Of a stretch of 64,000 nt of DNA, positions 42,014 through 50,907 are shown piece by piece; the first letter of the stretch is position 1; each line of letters begins with the position of its first letter. Position numbers and translations under genes: made by a program. This DNA is from Verrucomicrobiota bacterium. Its GTDB lineage: Bacteria; Verrucomicrobiota; Verrucomicrobiia; Limisphaerales; UBA11358. The notes under the pieces were generated by a model. It did no database searches, was not told where the DNA came from, and was given only the letters and a program-made list of their open reading frames with translations. The DNA lies in NCBI GenBank assembly GCA_028872915.1, contig JAGWNY010000006.1, positions 1 through 64,000 on the forward strand, in the 5' to 3' direction.

Positions 42014-42043
42014 GAGAATTACATTCGTTGAATCATGGCACAA

Positions 42044-42430
42044 TTACCAGACGTAGCACAGCAATTCCCCGCCAAGATTCTTTTTGCGGGCCTGTGTATC
42101 GGTCATGATGCCTTCGGAAGTGGATAGGACCGCCACGCCCAAGCCACCGCGGACGCGGGGAATTTCAGTGGCACCGACGTAACGGCGCAGACCGGGGCGG
42201 CTGACGCGTTTCAGCCCTTCGATGACGCTTTTCCTGCCGGTGTATTTCATCCTGACCTTGATTTTCTTGATGGAGGCGCCATCCACGGAAACCTCGGCCA
42301 CGTATCCTTCGCGTTTCAAAATCTGCGCGAGGCTTTCCTTGAGGCGCGAGTGCGGGATTTCGACGACGGGCAGCAAGGCGCGTCCGCCGTTTCGCAGGCG
42401 GGTCAACATGTCTGAAATGGGATCGGTCAT
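42044..42430 (-). CDS. rpsH: 30S ribosomal protein S8
   Basis: 16S rRNA central-domain binding protein and, in other bacteria, the spc operon repressor; 128 residues. MTDPISDMLTRLRNGGRALL, IPHSRLKESLAQILKREGYV and GGLGVAVLSTSEGIMTDTQA are family sequence. The gap to rpsN is 86 bp. Confidence 0.98.
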   Translation of the reverse strand: MTDPISDMLTRLRNGGRALLPVVEIPHSRLKESLAQILKREGYVAEVSVDGASIKKIKVRMKYTGRKSVIEGLKRVSRPGLRRYVGATEIPRVRGGLGVAVLSTSEGIMTDTQARKKNLGGELLCYVW

Positions 42431-42516
42431 AAAATCAATGAAAAAGGCAAAATGGAGTTTGTCGCGAAAACCTTTTCATTTGTCATTGTTGCCTTCTTTT
42501 TGCTTTTCGATGGTTC

Positions 42517-42786
42517 TCACCAGCTTGCTTTCACCACGCCGGGGATCAAGCCGTTGAGGGCGGCTTCGCGAAAGGTCAGGCGCGAGACGCCAAATTTGCG
42601 GATGTAGCCGTGACGGCGCCCGCTCATGGCGCAACGGTTGACCAGGCGCGTGGGGCTGGCGTCCCGCGGCAACTTGGACAGGCCGGCGTAGTCCCGCCGG
42701 GCCATTAAATCGGCGCGAATGGCGGCGTATTTCTTGACCGTGGCAGCCTTGCGCTTGTTTCGTTCCAACCATGATTTTTTGGCCAT
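42517..42786 (-). CDS. rpsN: 30S ribosomal protein S14
   Basis: Head protein of the small subunit, 89 residues from the start at 42786 ([20 protein letters not shown]). It is the long form without the CxxC zinc site. [20 protein letters not shown] and [16 protein letters not shown] are diagnostic. The track start at 42837 overlaps the end of rplE and is not preferred. Confidence 0.97.
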   Translation of the reverse strand: MAKKSWLERNKRKAATVKKYAAIRADLMARRDYAGLSKLPRDASPTRLVNRCAMSGRRHGYIRKFGVSRLTFREAALNGLIPGVVKASW

Positions 42787-42833
42787 AAAATTCAGTTCGT
42801 TTTTTGACGCCGGTGTTCGATACCGGCGATTTT

Positions 42834-43376
42834 TCATTTTTCGGCAAAGGGGAATCCCATCATTTTGAGCAATTCGATCGCTTCGTCATTGGTGGTGGCA
42901 CTGGTGACAATGGTTACGTCCATTCCCTGCGTGCGCTTGATTTTGTCCAATTCGATTTCGGGGAAAATGGTCTGGTCGGCGACACCGAAGGTGTAATTGC
43001 CGCGGCCGTCGAATTTGCGCGGGGAGAGGCCGCGAAAATCACGGATTCGGGGCAGGGCGGCGGCCACGAGGCGGTCAAAGAACTCGTACATGGCGTCGCG
43101 GCGCAGGGTGACGCGGCAGCCGATGGGCTGGTACTGGCGCAGCTTGAAATTGGCGATGCTGTGCCGGGACTTGCAAATGGCCGGCTTGCGTCCGGTGATG
43201 AGCGAGAGGTCCTTGGCGGCGTCTTCGACGGCGCCTTTTTCGAGCGAGGCGCTTACACCCATGTTGACGACGATTTTTTCGATGCGCGGTATCTGGTGGA
43301 GATTGGCGTAGTTGCGCTTTTGTTTGAGCGCGGGCGCCACTTCATTTTTATATTTTTCGTAAAGTCTGGCTTTCAT
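42834..43376 (-). CDS. rplE: 50S ribosomal protein L5
   Basis: 5S rRNA-binding protein of the central protuberance, 180 residues. [60 protein letters not shown] and [20 protein letters not shown] are family sequence. It follows rplX by 35 bp. Confidence 0.98.
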   Translation of the reverse strand: MKARLYEKYKNEVAPALKQKRNYANLHQIPRIEKIVVNMGVSASLEKGAVEDAAKDLSLITGRKPAICKSRHSIANFKLRQYQPIGCRVTLRRDAMYEFFDRLVAAALPRIRDFRGLSPRKFDGRGNYTFGVADQTIFPEIELDKIKRTQGMDVTIVTSATTNDEAIELLKMMGFPFAEK

Positions 43377-43411
43377 TTTTTATTGCCACGGATTTTGCCG
43401 TGGCTTCGAGT

Positions 43412-43660
43412 TCACTCGGCGGCCTTTTGGGCCTCCGGTTCGGCCTTTTTAAGATTCGAAAGGTGGATGGTGCCTTCGCGTTCGACGATGGCGCCTTGGG
43501 GATGCTGCTGGCTCTTGCGGGTGTGCCGCTTGATGAGTTGCAGTCCTTCCACAATGGCGCGCTGTTTGCCCGGAAAAACGGCAATAATTTTTCCGCGCTT
43601 GCCCTTTTCCCTGCCGGCCAGCACCACGACTTCATCGCCTTTCTTAACGTGACATTTCAT
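43412..43660 (-). CDS. rplX: 50S ribosomal protein L24
   Basis: Assembly-initiator protein, 82 residues with a KOW motif: [20 protein letters not shown] and [20 protein letters not shown]. The C-terminus is short compared with the roughly 100-residue norm and ends in an Ala/Glu tail. Confidence 0.96.
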   Translation of the reverse strand: MKCHVKKGDEVVVLAGREKGKRGKIIAVFPGKQRAIVEGLQLIKRHTRKSQQHPQGAIVEREGTIHLSNLKKAEPEAQKAAE

Positions 43661-43682
43661 TGAAAATTTGGGTTGGTTTGGA

Positions 43683-44048
43683 TCAGATGACCTCGGGCGC
43701 CAGCGAAATGATTTTCATGAATTTCCTGTCGCGCAATTCGCGGGCGACCGGACCGAAAATGCGGGTTCCCTTGGGGTTTAATTCCTTGTCAATGATGACG
43801 CAGGCATTGCGGTCAAAGCGCAAATAGGAGCCGTCGCCGCGGCGAATGGGACGCCGGGTGCGGACGATGACGGCATCGTGGACCTCGCCTTTTTTGACGG
43901 AACCGTCCGGGGCGGCGTCCTTGATATGGACCTTGATGACGTCGCCGATGCCGGCATAGGTCTGGTTGCGGCCCAGGACGCCGATGGCCCAGGCGATTTT
44001 CGCGCCGGTATTGTCGGCAACGTCCAAACTGGAACGAACTTGCAACAT
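43683..44048 (-). CDS. rplN: 50S ribosomal protein L14
   Basis: Intersubunit-face protein, 121 residues. [40 protein letters not shown] and [20 protein letters not shown] are diagnostic. It lies 16 bp after rpsQ. Confidence 0.98.
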   Translation of the reverse strand: MLQVRSSLDVADNTGAKIAWAIGVLGRNQTYAGIGDVIKVHIKDAAPDGSVKKGEVHDAVIVRTRRPIRRGDGSYLRFDRNACVIIDKELNPKGTRIFGPVARELRDRKFMKIISLAPEVI

Positions 44049-44064
44049 AAATCAGGTTTTCAGG

Positions 44065-44391
44065 TCATCCGCGGGCCGGGGCGGCGGCCGGTTCGGCCGG
44101 GGCGGCGGCTTCGGTCGCGGCGCGCCCGACAATTTCAACGAGGCGCCAGCGTTTGAGCCGGGAAAGCGGACGGGTTTCCTGGATGCGCACGGTATCGCCG
44201 ATTTTAGCCTCGGATTTTTCGTCGTGCGCGTAAAATTTCTTGTAGGATTTGACGACCTTGCGAAAGCGGGGATGTGGAAAACGGCGTTCGACGCGCACGA
44301 TGATGGTGCGGGTCATTTTGTTGGAGACGACCTCGCCAATGCGTTCCTTACGGGCGCCGGAGGCGGTGGTATGGTTCGGTTCCTGGGACAT
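44065..44391 (-). CDS. rpsQ: 30S ribosomal protein S17
   Basis: OB-fold 16S rRNA-binding protein, 108 residues. [40 protein letters not shown] and [15 protein letters not shown] are family sequence. Both ends are extended, with an Ala/Pro-rich C-terminal tail. One base separates it from rpmC. Confidence 0.97.
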   Translation of the reverse strand: MSQEPNHTTASGARKERIGEVVSNKMTRTIIVRVERRFPHPRFRKVVKSYKKFYAHDEKSEAKIGDTVRIQETRPLSRLKRWRLVEIVGRAATEAAAPAEPAAAPARG

Positions 44392-44392
44392 T

Positions 44393-44590
44393 TTATTTCG
44401 ATTTGTTTCTCAATTCGGAGATTCGCGTTTCGACCCGGGCGATGTCCCGGCGCAGCAACCGCAGCCGCGCGGCCTTTTCCAACTGGGCGCTGGCCTGCTG
44501 CAAACGCAGGTTGAACATTTCGTGACGCAGGTCGCGGCCCTTGACGGACAACTCAACGAGCGTCATGTCTTTTAATTCGTTAAACTTCAT
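44393..44590 (-). CDS. rpmC: 50S ribosomal protein L29
   Basis: Small helical protein at the exit tunnel, 65 residues. [20 protein letters not shown] and [20 protein letters not shown], then [19 protein letters not shown]. It sits between rplP and rpsQ as usual. Confidence 0.96.
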   Translation of the reverse strand: MKFNELKDMTLVELSVKGRDLRHEMFNLRLQQASAQLEKAARLRLLRRDIARVETRISELRNKSK

Positions 44591-44605
44591 TGTCGTGATG
44601 CGCGA

Positions 44606-45025
44606 TCAACCGATGCGATGGCGCGAAATAAACCTTGTTTTAATGGGCAGCTTGGTGGCCGCCAGGCGCAGGGACTCGCGCGCGATTGCCTCCGGAATGC
44701 CATCCACCTCAAACAAGACCGTGGCCGGCCGAATCACGGCGACCCAGGATTCAACGGGCGCCTTGCCCTTGCCCATCCGGGTTTCGAGCGGCTTTTTGGT
44801 AAACGACTTCTGCGGGAAAATGCGGATCCACATCTTGCCGCGGCGTTTCATGTTGCGGGCCACGGCCACGCGGGCGGCTTCGATTTGTTTGGTATCCATC
44901 CAGCAGCGTTCCAGGGCCATCAAACCGTATTCGCCAAAGGCGACGGTATTGCCGCTGCGGGCGACGCCGGCGCGGTTGCCGCGGTGCATCTTCCGATATT
45001 TGACTCTGGCCGGTTGCAATGGCAT
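44606..45025 (-). CDS. rplP: 50S ribosomal protein L16
   Basis: Protein that helps position tRNA at the A site, 139 residues. [40 protein letters not shown] and [20 protein letters not shown] are diagnostic. It follows rpsC by 23 bp. Confidence 0.98.
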   Translation of the reverse strand: MPLQPARVKYRKMHRGNRAGVARSGNTVAFGEYGLMALERCWMDTKQIEAARVAVARNMKRRGKMWIRIFPQKSFTKKPLETRMGKGKAPVESWVAVIRPATVLFEVDGIPEAIARESLRLAATKLPIKTRFISRHRIG

Positions 45026-45048
45026 AAAATTTTTCCCTTAAATTTCCG

Positions 45049-45735
45049 TCAGGCTTCGTTGTTTGTTCGCATGGCCGCGCCGGTTTCGGCGGGTTGTTCG
45101 TTCTTCTGCGGTTTATTTTCACCCCGGCAAATCCAGCATTTGATGCCCAGCTTGCCATAAACGGTCAACGCCTCGGCAAATCCGTAATCAATATTGGCGC
45201 GCAGGGTGTGGAGCGGGACGCGGCCCCAGTGATACATTTCCACGCGGGCCAGTTCCGCCCCGCCCAGCCGCCCGGCGGCGCGCACTTTGATGCCCTCGGC
45301 GCCGAAATCGCGCGCGGTCTGAAGGGCCTTTTTCATGGCGCGGCGGAAGGACACGCGGCGTTCCAACTGGACAGCGATATTTTCCGCCACCAATTGAGCG
45401 TCCAATTCGGGAGTCTTGACCTCCACAATATCCACATACACTTCCTTGCCGGTCCGGAGGCTCAATTCCTCCTTGATCTTGTCAATTTCCGCCCCTTTGC
45501 GTCCGATGACGACGCCGGGACGGGCGGTGAGGATGGTGACGCGGCAGCGGTTGGCGGCGCGTTCGATCAAAATTTTCGGGACGGAAGCGGTTTCGAGTTT
45601 TTTCTTGAGCAAGTCGCGGATTTCGCGGTCTTCGTTGAGGAGTTGGCCGAACTCCTTTTTTCCGGCAAACCATTTGGAGCGCCAGTCACGATTGATGGCG
45701 ACGCGCAGGCCGATTGGATTTGTTTTTTGGCCCAT
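45049..45735 (-). CDS. rpsC: 30S ribosomal protein S3
   Basis: mRNA-entry protein, 228 residues. [20 protein letters not shown], the KH domain [20 protein letters not shown] and [20 protein letters not shown] are present. The gap to rplV is 77 bp, larger than elsewhere in the cluster. Confidence 0.98.
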   Translation of the reverse strand: MGQKTNPIGLRVAINRDWRSKWFAGKKEFGQLLNEDREIRDLLKKKLETASVPKILIERAANRCRVTILTARPGVVIGRKGAEIDKIKEELSLRTGKEVYVDIVEVKTPELDAQLVAENIAVQLERRVSFRRAMKKALQTARDFGAEGIKVRAAGRLGGAELARVEMYHWGRVPLHTLRANIDYGFAEALTVYGKLGIKCWICRGENKPQKNEQPAETGAAMRTNNEA

Positions 45736-45812
45736 AGATTTAACGCAGGCCGGCCGGCGGCGCCGGTGCGGATGCGTTTGATGGTTGTTGCGGAGGAATT
45801 TTCATTGAGGAT

Positions 45813-46157
45813 TTATCGGGGTGGAATTTCGTCGGACAGGGTGATTTTTACATGGCAGCGGCGTTTGATGATGGGGCCAGCGGAGCCGCGCGCCTTGGGG
45901 GTAAAACGTTTAATGCTCGCGGCCGTTCCGGCCACGGCTTCCTTGATGAGCAATGTTTCGGGCCGGAGTTTTTTGTTGTTTTCGGCGTTGGCAATGGCGG
46001 ATTTCAAGGTCTTGGAAACCACGCGCGCGCCCTTGCGCGGTACCACGGCCAGGACGGACTGGGCCGCAAGCGCCGGCAACCCCTGGATTTGCCGCACCAC
46101 TTCGCGCATCTTCTGCGCGGACATCGGAATGTTTTTGGTAATCGCGAAAACTTCCAT
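45813..46157 (-). CDS. rplV: 50S ribosomal protein L22
   Basis: Exit-tunnel protein, 114 residues. NIPMSAQKMREVVRQIQGLP, SAIANAENNKKL and FTPKARGSAGPIIKRRCHVK are family sequence. It lies 4 bp after rpsS. Confidence 0.97.
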   Translation of the reverse strand: MEVFAITKNIPMSAQKMREVVRQIQGLPALAAQSVLAVVPRKGARVVSKTLKSAIANAENNKKLRPETLLIKEAVAGTAASIKRFTPKARGSAGPIIKRRCHVKITLSDEIPPR

Positions 46158-46161
46158 AAAA

Positions 46162-46443
46162 TTATTTCGCTTCCGCCTTGGCGGTGTGGGCGCCGTGCTT
46201 CTTGAAGACGCGTGTGGGCGAAAATTCGCCCAAGCGGTGCCCGACCATGTTTTCGGTCACGAAGACGGGATTAAAAATTTTGCCGTTGTGAACGTTGAAC
46301 GTCAGCCCGACAAAGTCGGGAGTGATCATCGAACGCCGCGACCACGTCTTGATCGGCGTCTTGGACTTGGCTTCCCTGGCCTTCTGGATTTTTTCCAGCA
46401 AGGGGAAATCCACAAACGGACCTTTTTTTATCGAACGTCCCAT
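46162..46443 (-). CDS. rpsS: 30S ribosomal protein S19
   Basis: Head protein of the small subunit, 93 residues. [40 protein letters not shown] and [20 protein letters not shown] are diagnostic. It follows rplB by 19 bp. Confidence 0.98.
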   Translation of the reverse strand: MGRSIKKGPFVDFPLLEKIQKAREAKSKTPIKTWSRRSMITPDFVGLTFNVHNGKIFNPVFVTENMVGHRLGEFSPTRVFKKHGAHTAKAEAK

Positions 46444-46462
46444 ACTTCAGTTTTGTGATTGT

Positions 46463-47317
46463 TCATTTGATCTTGATCGGCAGGCCATTGCGCCGGACCA
46501 CGATAAAGCGGTTGGACGGTTTGTATTTGGCGCGGGTCTTGCCGCCCTTGGCAATCTTGCCCCACGGGGACATCAACTGCTGCCAGCCGCCGCCGGATTT
46601 GGATTTGCCGGCGCCGCCGCCATTGGGGTGGTCCACCGGGTTGCGCGTGACGCCACGGTTGATGGGTCGAATGCCGCGATGGCGGGAACGGCCCGCCTTG
46701 CCCAAAATAATGTTTTCGTGCTCCGTGTTTCCCACCTGGCCGATGGTGGCGTAGCATTCCTCGTTCACCCGGCGAATTTCGCCCGAAGGCAGGCGCACTT
46801 GCGCGTAGCCGGCATCGCGCGACATCAGGGTCGCGGCGCTGCCGGCCGAACGAACCACCTGGCCGCCCCGGCCGGGAATCAATTCGATGTTATGAATGGA
46901 AAGCCCCACGGGAATGGCCTTGAGCGGAAGGGCATTGCCCACTTCAGGCTGGGCGGACGGACCGCTGGAAATTTTTACGCCAACCTTGATGCCCACCGGA
47001 GCGATGATGTAACGCTTCTCGCCATCGGCATAGTGCAGCAAGGCCAGCCGCGCGGAACGGAGCGGATCGTATTCAATGGCGGCAACGGTGGCTTCAACGC
47101 CATGCTTGTTGCGCTTGAAATCCACCAGGCGGATTTTTTGCTTGTGACCGCCACCGATGCCCCGCGCCGTAACCCGGCCATAGGCGTTGCGTCCGCCGGT
47201 TTTCTTGCGAATTTCGACCAGGGACTTCTCCGGGACGGTCTTCGTAATATCGCCGTAATCGGCGATCGTAATGTATCGCGTGGACGGCGTCAGCGGTCTA
47301 AATGTTTTAACTGGCAT
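46463..47317 (-). CDS. rplB: 50S ribosomal protein L2
   Basis: Peptidyl-transferase-centre protein, 284 residues from the start at 47317 ([20 protein letters not shown]). [40 protein letters not shown] (catalytic-centre loop) and RFIVVRRN are diagnostic. It is the first gene of the cluster here, with no rplW, rplD, rplC or rpsJ upstream; a promoter and leader precede it. Confidence 0.98.
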   Translation of the reverse strand: MPVKTFRPLTPSTRYITIADYGDITKTVPEKSLVEIRKKTGGRNAYGRVTARGIGGGHKQKIRLVDFKRNKHGVEATVAAIEYDPLRSARLALLHYADGEKRYIIAPVGIKVGVKISSGPSAQPEVGNALPLKAIPVGLSIHNIELIPGRGGQVVRSAGSAATLMSRDAGYAQVRLPSGEIRRVNEECYATIGQVGNTEHENIILGKAGRSRHRGIRPINRGVTRNPVDHPNGGGAGKSKSGGGWQQLMSPWGKIAKGGKTRAKYKPSNRFIVVRRNGLPIKIK

Positions 47318-47361
47318 AAAAAAATGCATTTCAGCAGGAGGTCGGGGGGCCATCATTCCTA

Positions 47362-47379
47362 TCGCCGAGTATCCGGCGA
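47362..47379 (-). promoter_or_regulatory. Hairpin in the rplB leader
   Basis: TCGCCG-AGTATC-CGGCGA (plus strand) is a perfect 6-bp stem with a 6-base loop, about 45 bp upstream of the rplB ATG and downstream of the candidate promoter. It could be an autoregulatory or attenuation element; no T-run follows. Confidence 0.35.
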
Positions 47380-47438
47380 ACAGTTCTCGGTCCGCTTAAG
47401 CTGCTGTCCTCAAGTCCCTTTGGAAAAGAGGAGCGAAC

Positions 47439-47466
47439 AAAATATCAGACGGGGGAGGGATTGCAA
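47439..47466 (-). promoter_or_regulatory. Candidate promoter of the ribosomal cluster
   Basis: On the minus strand TTGCAA (47466-47461) and TATTTT (47444-47439) are 16 bp apart, about 122 bp upstream of the rplB ATG. The position fits the main promoter for the cluster, since the upstream gene is a separate dehydrogenase. By-eye match only. Confidence 0.45.
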
Positions 47467-47541
47467 GCGGTTTTTTCAAGAAAATTTGGGACGGCGACCG
47501 CCTCCAACGCCGCTTTTACCTGCAATCGGCCGCGGGTTCCG

Positions 47542-48660
47542 TCATTGCCGGACGTTGATGAGCGTTTTGATGGAGTTGTTGGCGACGGCGGCGGAATTGA
47601 ACCAGGCGGGGAGCTGGCTCAATGCGCATTCGCCACTCACGAAGTCGGCGGCGCGAACGGCGCCTGACTCGATGAATTCCAGCGCGCGGCGCACGGAGCG
47701 GGGCGTATGATGAAAGCTCGCGATGAGCTTGAGGTTTGAATAATGGATTCGCTGCGTATCCAGCGCAACCATCGTTCCCGCCGGGCAGCCGCCGAAGAAA
47801 TTGACGGTGCCTCCCTTGCGGACCAACGCCACCGCAGCCTCCCATGTCTCCGCCCGCCCAACCGCTTCGATGACTGTGTCAAAGCCCGGAAAATCGTGGT
47901 GAACGGGCACGGGGCCATGACCGGAATCATAACGGGACGGCCCCGGCTCGCGCCGGGCGGGGGCGTGGGCCGGCGCCTGCGCTTGAATTTTTTGCGCCAG
48001 ATTCTTTCCGTCCCCCACGTCCACCACGTGGGCCGCGCCAAGTTTTCTGGCCGACTGCAGCCGCGTGGCGTGCCGGCCGGCCACGGTCACGTGGCAGCGG
48101 ATGCGGTTGGCCAGGGCGGTAAACATGAGACCGACCGGGCCGGCGCCAATAATCAAAACGTTCTGGCCGGCGCAGAGAGCCGAGTCTTCGATCCCTTGCA
48201 CCACGCAGGCCAGCGGTTCGGTCAAGGCGGCGTCACGGAAATCGGTCTGAGGTTTCAGGCGCAGGAGGTTCTTTTGAGCCAGGCGTTCAGGAACCGTGAT
48301 TGTTTCGGCATACGCGCCATTGAGAAATTGCAGGTCATCGCAAAGATTTTCCTGGTGGTGAACGCAAAAGAAACATTTGCCGCAAGGGGCCGAATTGGCC
48401 GCCACCACGCGGTCGCCGATCTTCCAGCCTGCTTCCGAGGCGCCCTCGCCCAGGGCGCAAATGACGCCCGCCATTTCATGGCCAAAGCGGGAAGGCGTCG
48501 AGATCATTTTCGCATGGTAACCTCTCTCAAAAACTTTCACGTCTGTGCCGCATGTCAACGCCGCCTCGATGTGCATGCGAACTTCGCCGCGTTTCAAAGG
48601 CTCTGGCGAAACCTCTTCAATACGCACGTCTCCCCTTCCATGTAAGATGGCGGCTTTCAT
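47542..48660 (-). CDS. Zinc-dependent alcohol dehydrogenase (MDR family)
   Basis: Predicted NAD(P)-dependent dehydrogenase of alcohols or sugars, 372 residues from the start at 48660 (MKAAILHGRGDVRIEEVSPE). Catalytic zinc residues lie in LTCGTDVKVFERGYH and RFGHEMAGVI; the structural zinc lobe is CGKCFFCVHHQENLC. The Rossmann fold has NVLIIGAGPVGLMFTALANR. An unusual His/Pro/Arg-rich insert, QAQAPAHAPARREPGPSRYD, interrupts the cofactor domain before FDTVIEAVG. The 34 extra residues in the track are unlikely. Resembles sorbitol/threonine-type enzymes; the substrate is unknown. Confidence 0.88.
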   Translation of the reverse strand: MKAAILHGRGDVRIEEVSPEPLKRGEVRMHIEAALTCGTDVKVFERGYHAKMISTPSRFGHEMAGVICALGEGASEAGWKIGDRVVAANSAPCGKCFFCVHHQENLCDDLQFLNGAYAETITVPERLAQKNLLRLKPQTDFRDAALTEPLACVVQGIEDSALCAGQNVLIIGAGPVGLMFTALANRIRCHVTVAGRHATRLQSARKLGAAHVVDVGDGKNLAQKIQAQAPAHAPARREPGPSRYDSGHGPVPVHHDFPGFDTVIEAVGRAETWEAAVALVRKGGTVNFFGGCPAGTMVALDTQRIHYSNLKLIASFHHTPRSVRRALEFIESGAVRAADFVSGECALSQLPAWFNSAAVANNSIKTLINVRQ

Positions 48661-48851
48661 GTGGACAGTATATTGATGAACAGCCGACTCGCAACTTTTT
48701 TGGAGAGCTTTTTGGACAGGGACCAGTCCGGTGAGACTGGATCTGGCCAAAGAGATGGACAAGCGGCGGATGTCATAATATCCTCATCGAGAGAAGCTTG
48801 AAAAGAGGGCATTGCCGCTTGTCGGAATATGTGAGATAATCTAATAGAACC

Positions 48852-49697
48852 ATGAGCGACTTCAAATTTGCCTGCCCGGTGTGCGGCCAACACGTCAAAG
48901 TGGATTCGTCGCAGGCAGGCACGCAGATGCAATGTCCGACATGCTTCCAGAAGGTCACGGTGCCGCAGGCGCCCGCCACGGAGGAACAGAGGTGGATTCT
49001 CAAGGGAACCGTCAAGGGTGACCGGCCCAAGGCGGAGATCGCGCCCGGAACCGCGGGGCCACCGCAAAAAATCCCGCATGGCATCACTCCGGTCGCGTAT
49101 TATCTGCTTTGGTCCTTGGTTTTTGCAATCGCCATCGGCGGCGCAGCGGTGTTTTTACCCGTATTTTCGTCTCACCATACTTCGCCCCAAGCGATGCCAA
49201 CGAACGCCGTTCCAGTAAAGGCTGCCCCGGTGGTCATGGCGCCTCGGGCCAACGACACGAACTGGATGCTGGATTTGAGCGGCGCCACGGTTCCGGACAG
49301 TCCCGCCGCGGGACGGATTCACGGGCATGATTTTATTCTGGGACGGGCGATATTGGAGGACGGCACGTTGACGTTGCGGGAAGGGCAGGAAGGCCCACTC
49401 ATACTGGCCATTCGAATCAATTTCGGCGGCGTGCGACCCGAAGCCCTGGCCGGACAATCCGTGAACATCGCCACCAACGCGCCCATGGCGGCGCGCATCG
49501 TCCTCATCTGGCCCGAAGGCGATGAAGTGGACCGGGCAAGGCTGGAGGGCGGTTACGCCATGCGGCTGGATTTTGGAAAGGTGCATGACAGGCATATTTC
49601 GGGAAAACTTTATTTTTGCGCGCCGGACAACGCCAAAAGTTACATTGACGGGAGCTTCAATGCCCAGATATACAAACCGCGCCGTCACCACGGATAA
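48852..49697 (+). CDS. Zinc-ribbon membrane protein of unknown function
   Basis: 281 residues. An N-terminal zinc ribbon with two CPxC knuckles (FACPVCGQHVKVDSSQAGTQ and QCPTCFQKVTVP) precedes a linker, one transmembrane helix at about 80-105 (LLWSLVFAIAIGGAAVFLPV) and a beta-rich C-terminal domain (VPDSPAAGRIHGHDFILGRA; YAMRLDFGKVHDRHISGKLY). This ribbon-plus-helix layout is common in Verrucomicrobiota and Planctomycetota. The end overlaps pncC by 38 bp in another frame. No function is assigned. Confidence 0.8.
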   Translation: MSDFKFACPVCGQHVKVDSSQAGTQMQCPTCFQKVTVPQAPATEEQRWILKGTVKGDRPKAEIAPGTAGPPQKIPHGITPVAYYLLWSLVFAIAIGGAAVFLPVFSSHHTSPQAMPTNAVPVKAAPVVMAPRANDTNWMLDLSGATVPDSPAAGRIHGHDFILGRAILEDGTLTLREGQEGPLILAIRINFGGVRPEALAGQSVNIATNAPMAARIVLIWPEGDEVDRARLEGGYAMRLDFGKVHDRHISGKLYFCAPDNAKSYIDGSFNAQIYKPRRHHG

Positions 49698-50202
49698 CCC
49701 CGAAGTTGCCATTGTTCGCCTGCTGGCCCGCCGCAAACTCACGCTGGCCACCGCTGAATCCTGCACCGGCGGTTTCATTGCCCACCGGATAACCAATGTG
49801 CCGGGCGCGTCGAAGGTGCTTTACGGAGGCATCGTGGCCTACGGCAATCGGGCCAAGATCAAATTTTTAGGCGTGCGCGCCCGCACGCTGGAACGGCACG
49901 GCGCCGTGAGCGCGCCAACCGCGCGCGAGATGGCCGAAGGCGCGCGAAAGAAATTCGCGACCGATTTTGCCATCGCCGTCACCGGCATTGCCGGGCCGGG
50001 CGGCGGGACAAAAGCCAAGCCGGTGGGAACCGTGTTTGTCGCGTTGGCTGGAGGGAAGAAGACGCAAGTAGAGAAAAAATTCAATCCCTTTGGGCGGCTC
50101 CTATTTAAAAGGGCCGCCGCGAGCCAGGCGTTGAAGTTGCTTATGACGGCGCTTCAGAATTCGCGGAGGCCGTCATCCACCCTCCGGTTGCCACGCCCTT
50201 AG
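49660..50202 (+). CDS. pncC: Nicotinamide-nucleotide amidase, CinA C-terminal family
   Basis: Predicted NMN deamidase that recycles the pyridine nucleotide by-product of DNA ligase, 180 residues. LTLATAESCTGGFIAHRITN is the family signature; LYGGIVAYGNRAKIKFLGV, GAVSAPTAREMAEGARKKFA and VTGIAGPGGGTKAKPVGTVF follow. The start at 49660 has GGGAG 6 nt upstream and overlaps the zinc-ribbon gene by 38 bp; the longer track ORF is not needed. It is stand-alone, without the CinA N-terminal domain. Confidence 0.92.
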   Translation: MPRYTNRAVTTDNPEVAIVRLLARRKLTLATAESCTGGFIAHRITNVPGASKVLYGGIVAYGNRAKIKFLGVRARTLERHGAVSAPTAREMAEGARKKFATDFAIAVTGIAGPGGGTKAKPVGTVFVALAGGKKTQVEKKFNPFGRLLFKRAAASQALKLLMTALQNSRRPSSTLRLPRP

Positions 50203-50334
50203 CCGGGACCATGCGGTTGGGAGGAAAGTGATTGCGTTGTCGCCCGTTTCAGAGCGCCGTTTCAGGCGCGAGCGTGGCGATGTTTCAAAAATTTGATTTT
50301 GCGCTTTGAATGCCGTCTGTTTAAAATTCGCCGC

Positions 50335-50901
50335 ATGAAAGTCAAATTACTGTTTCTGGCAACCGTTCCATTCATTGTGTCCCAGGCCGCATGGGCCGGC
50401 CCCACCGCCTTTCAACTGGCGAAAATGGGCGACAAATACGTCGGGGAACAGTCCAAGGACAGGGTTGTGCAGATTCGCTCGGAAAGGTCCGTTGGCAGCC
50501 TCACACCGGACATCTGGTACGTGGTTTATTACGATCCCGACGCGACCTTCAAATCCGTCCAGGTCAAATTTGGCGCCGGCAGGGAAATGTCCGTCACCCA
50601 TCCCTGGCGCGTTTTGGAGATGGCCAGCAACGCGCACAAAATCTTCAACACAGCCGGGCTGAAGGTGGATTCGGATAAAGCCCTGTCCATCGCAACCTCC
50701 CAGCCGCTTCTCAAAGACCTCAAACTCAAGTCCACCCAACTTTTTCTGATGCACACCGATCTGGGACCGGAATGGAAGGTCCAATTATGGGCAGCCAAAC
50801 TGGACAATTCCGGCACCCAGGCCGACATCGGCGTCGTGGTCATTTCGGCGACGGACGGGTCCGTGGTTCAGAGCGATTTGCACCCCGAACACGTCCAATA
50901 A
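50335..50901 (+). CDS. Secreted protein of unknown function, PepSY-like C-terminus
   Basis: 188 residues from the ATG at 50335. A signal peptide (MKVKLLFLATVPFIVSQAAWA) leads into a soluble domain. DIWYVVYYDPDATFKSVQVK and EWKVQLWAAKLDNSG...DIGVVVISATDGSVV look like PepSY-type beta hairpins, but the match is weak. It lies 6 bp before the GT2 gene and may be co-transcribed. No function is assigned. Confidence 0.75.
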   Translation: MKVKLLFLATVPFIVSQAAWAGPTAFQLAKMGDKYVGEQSKDRVVQIRSERSVGSLTPDIWYVVYYDPDATFKSVQVKFGAGREMSVTHPWRVLEMASNAHKIFNTAGLKVDSDKALSIATSQPLLKDLKLKSTQLFLMHTDLGPEWKVQLWAAKLDNSGTQADIGVVVISATDGSVVQSDLHPEHVQ

Positions 50902-50907
50902 TCGGCG

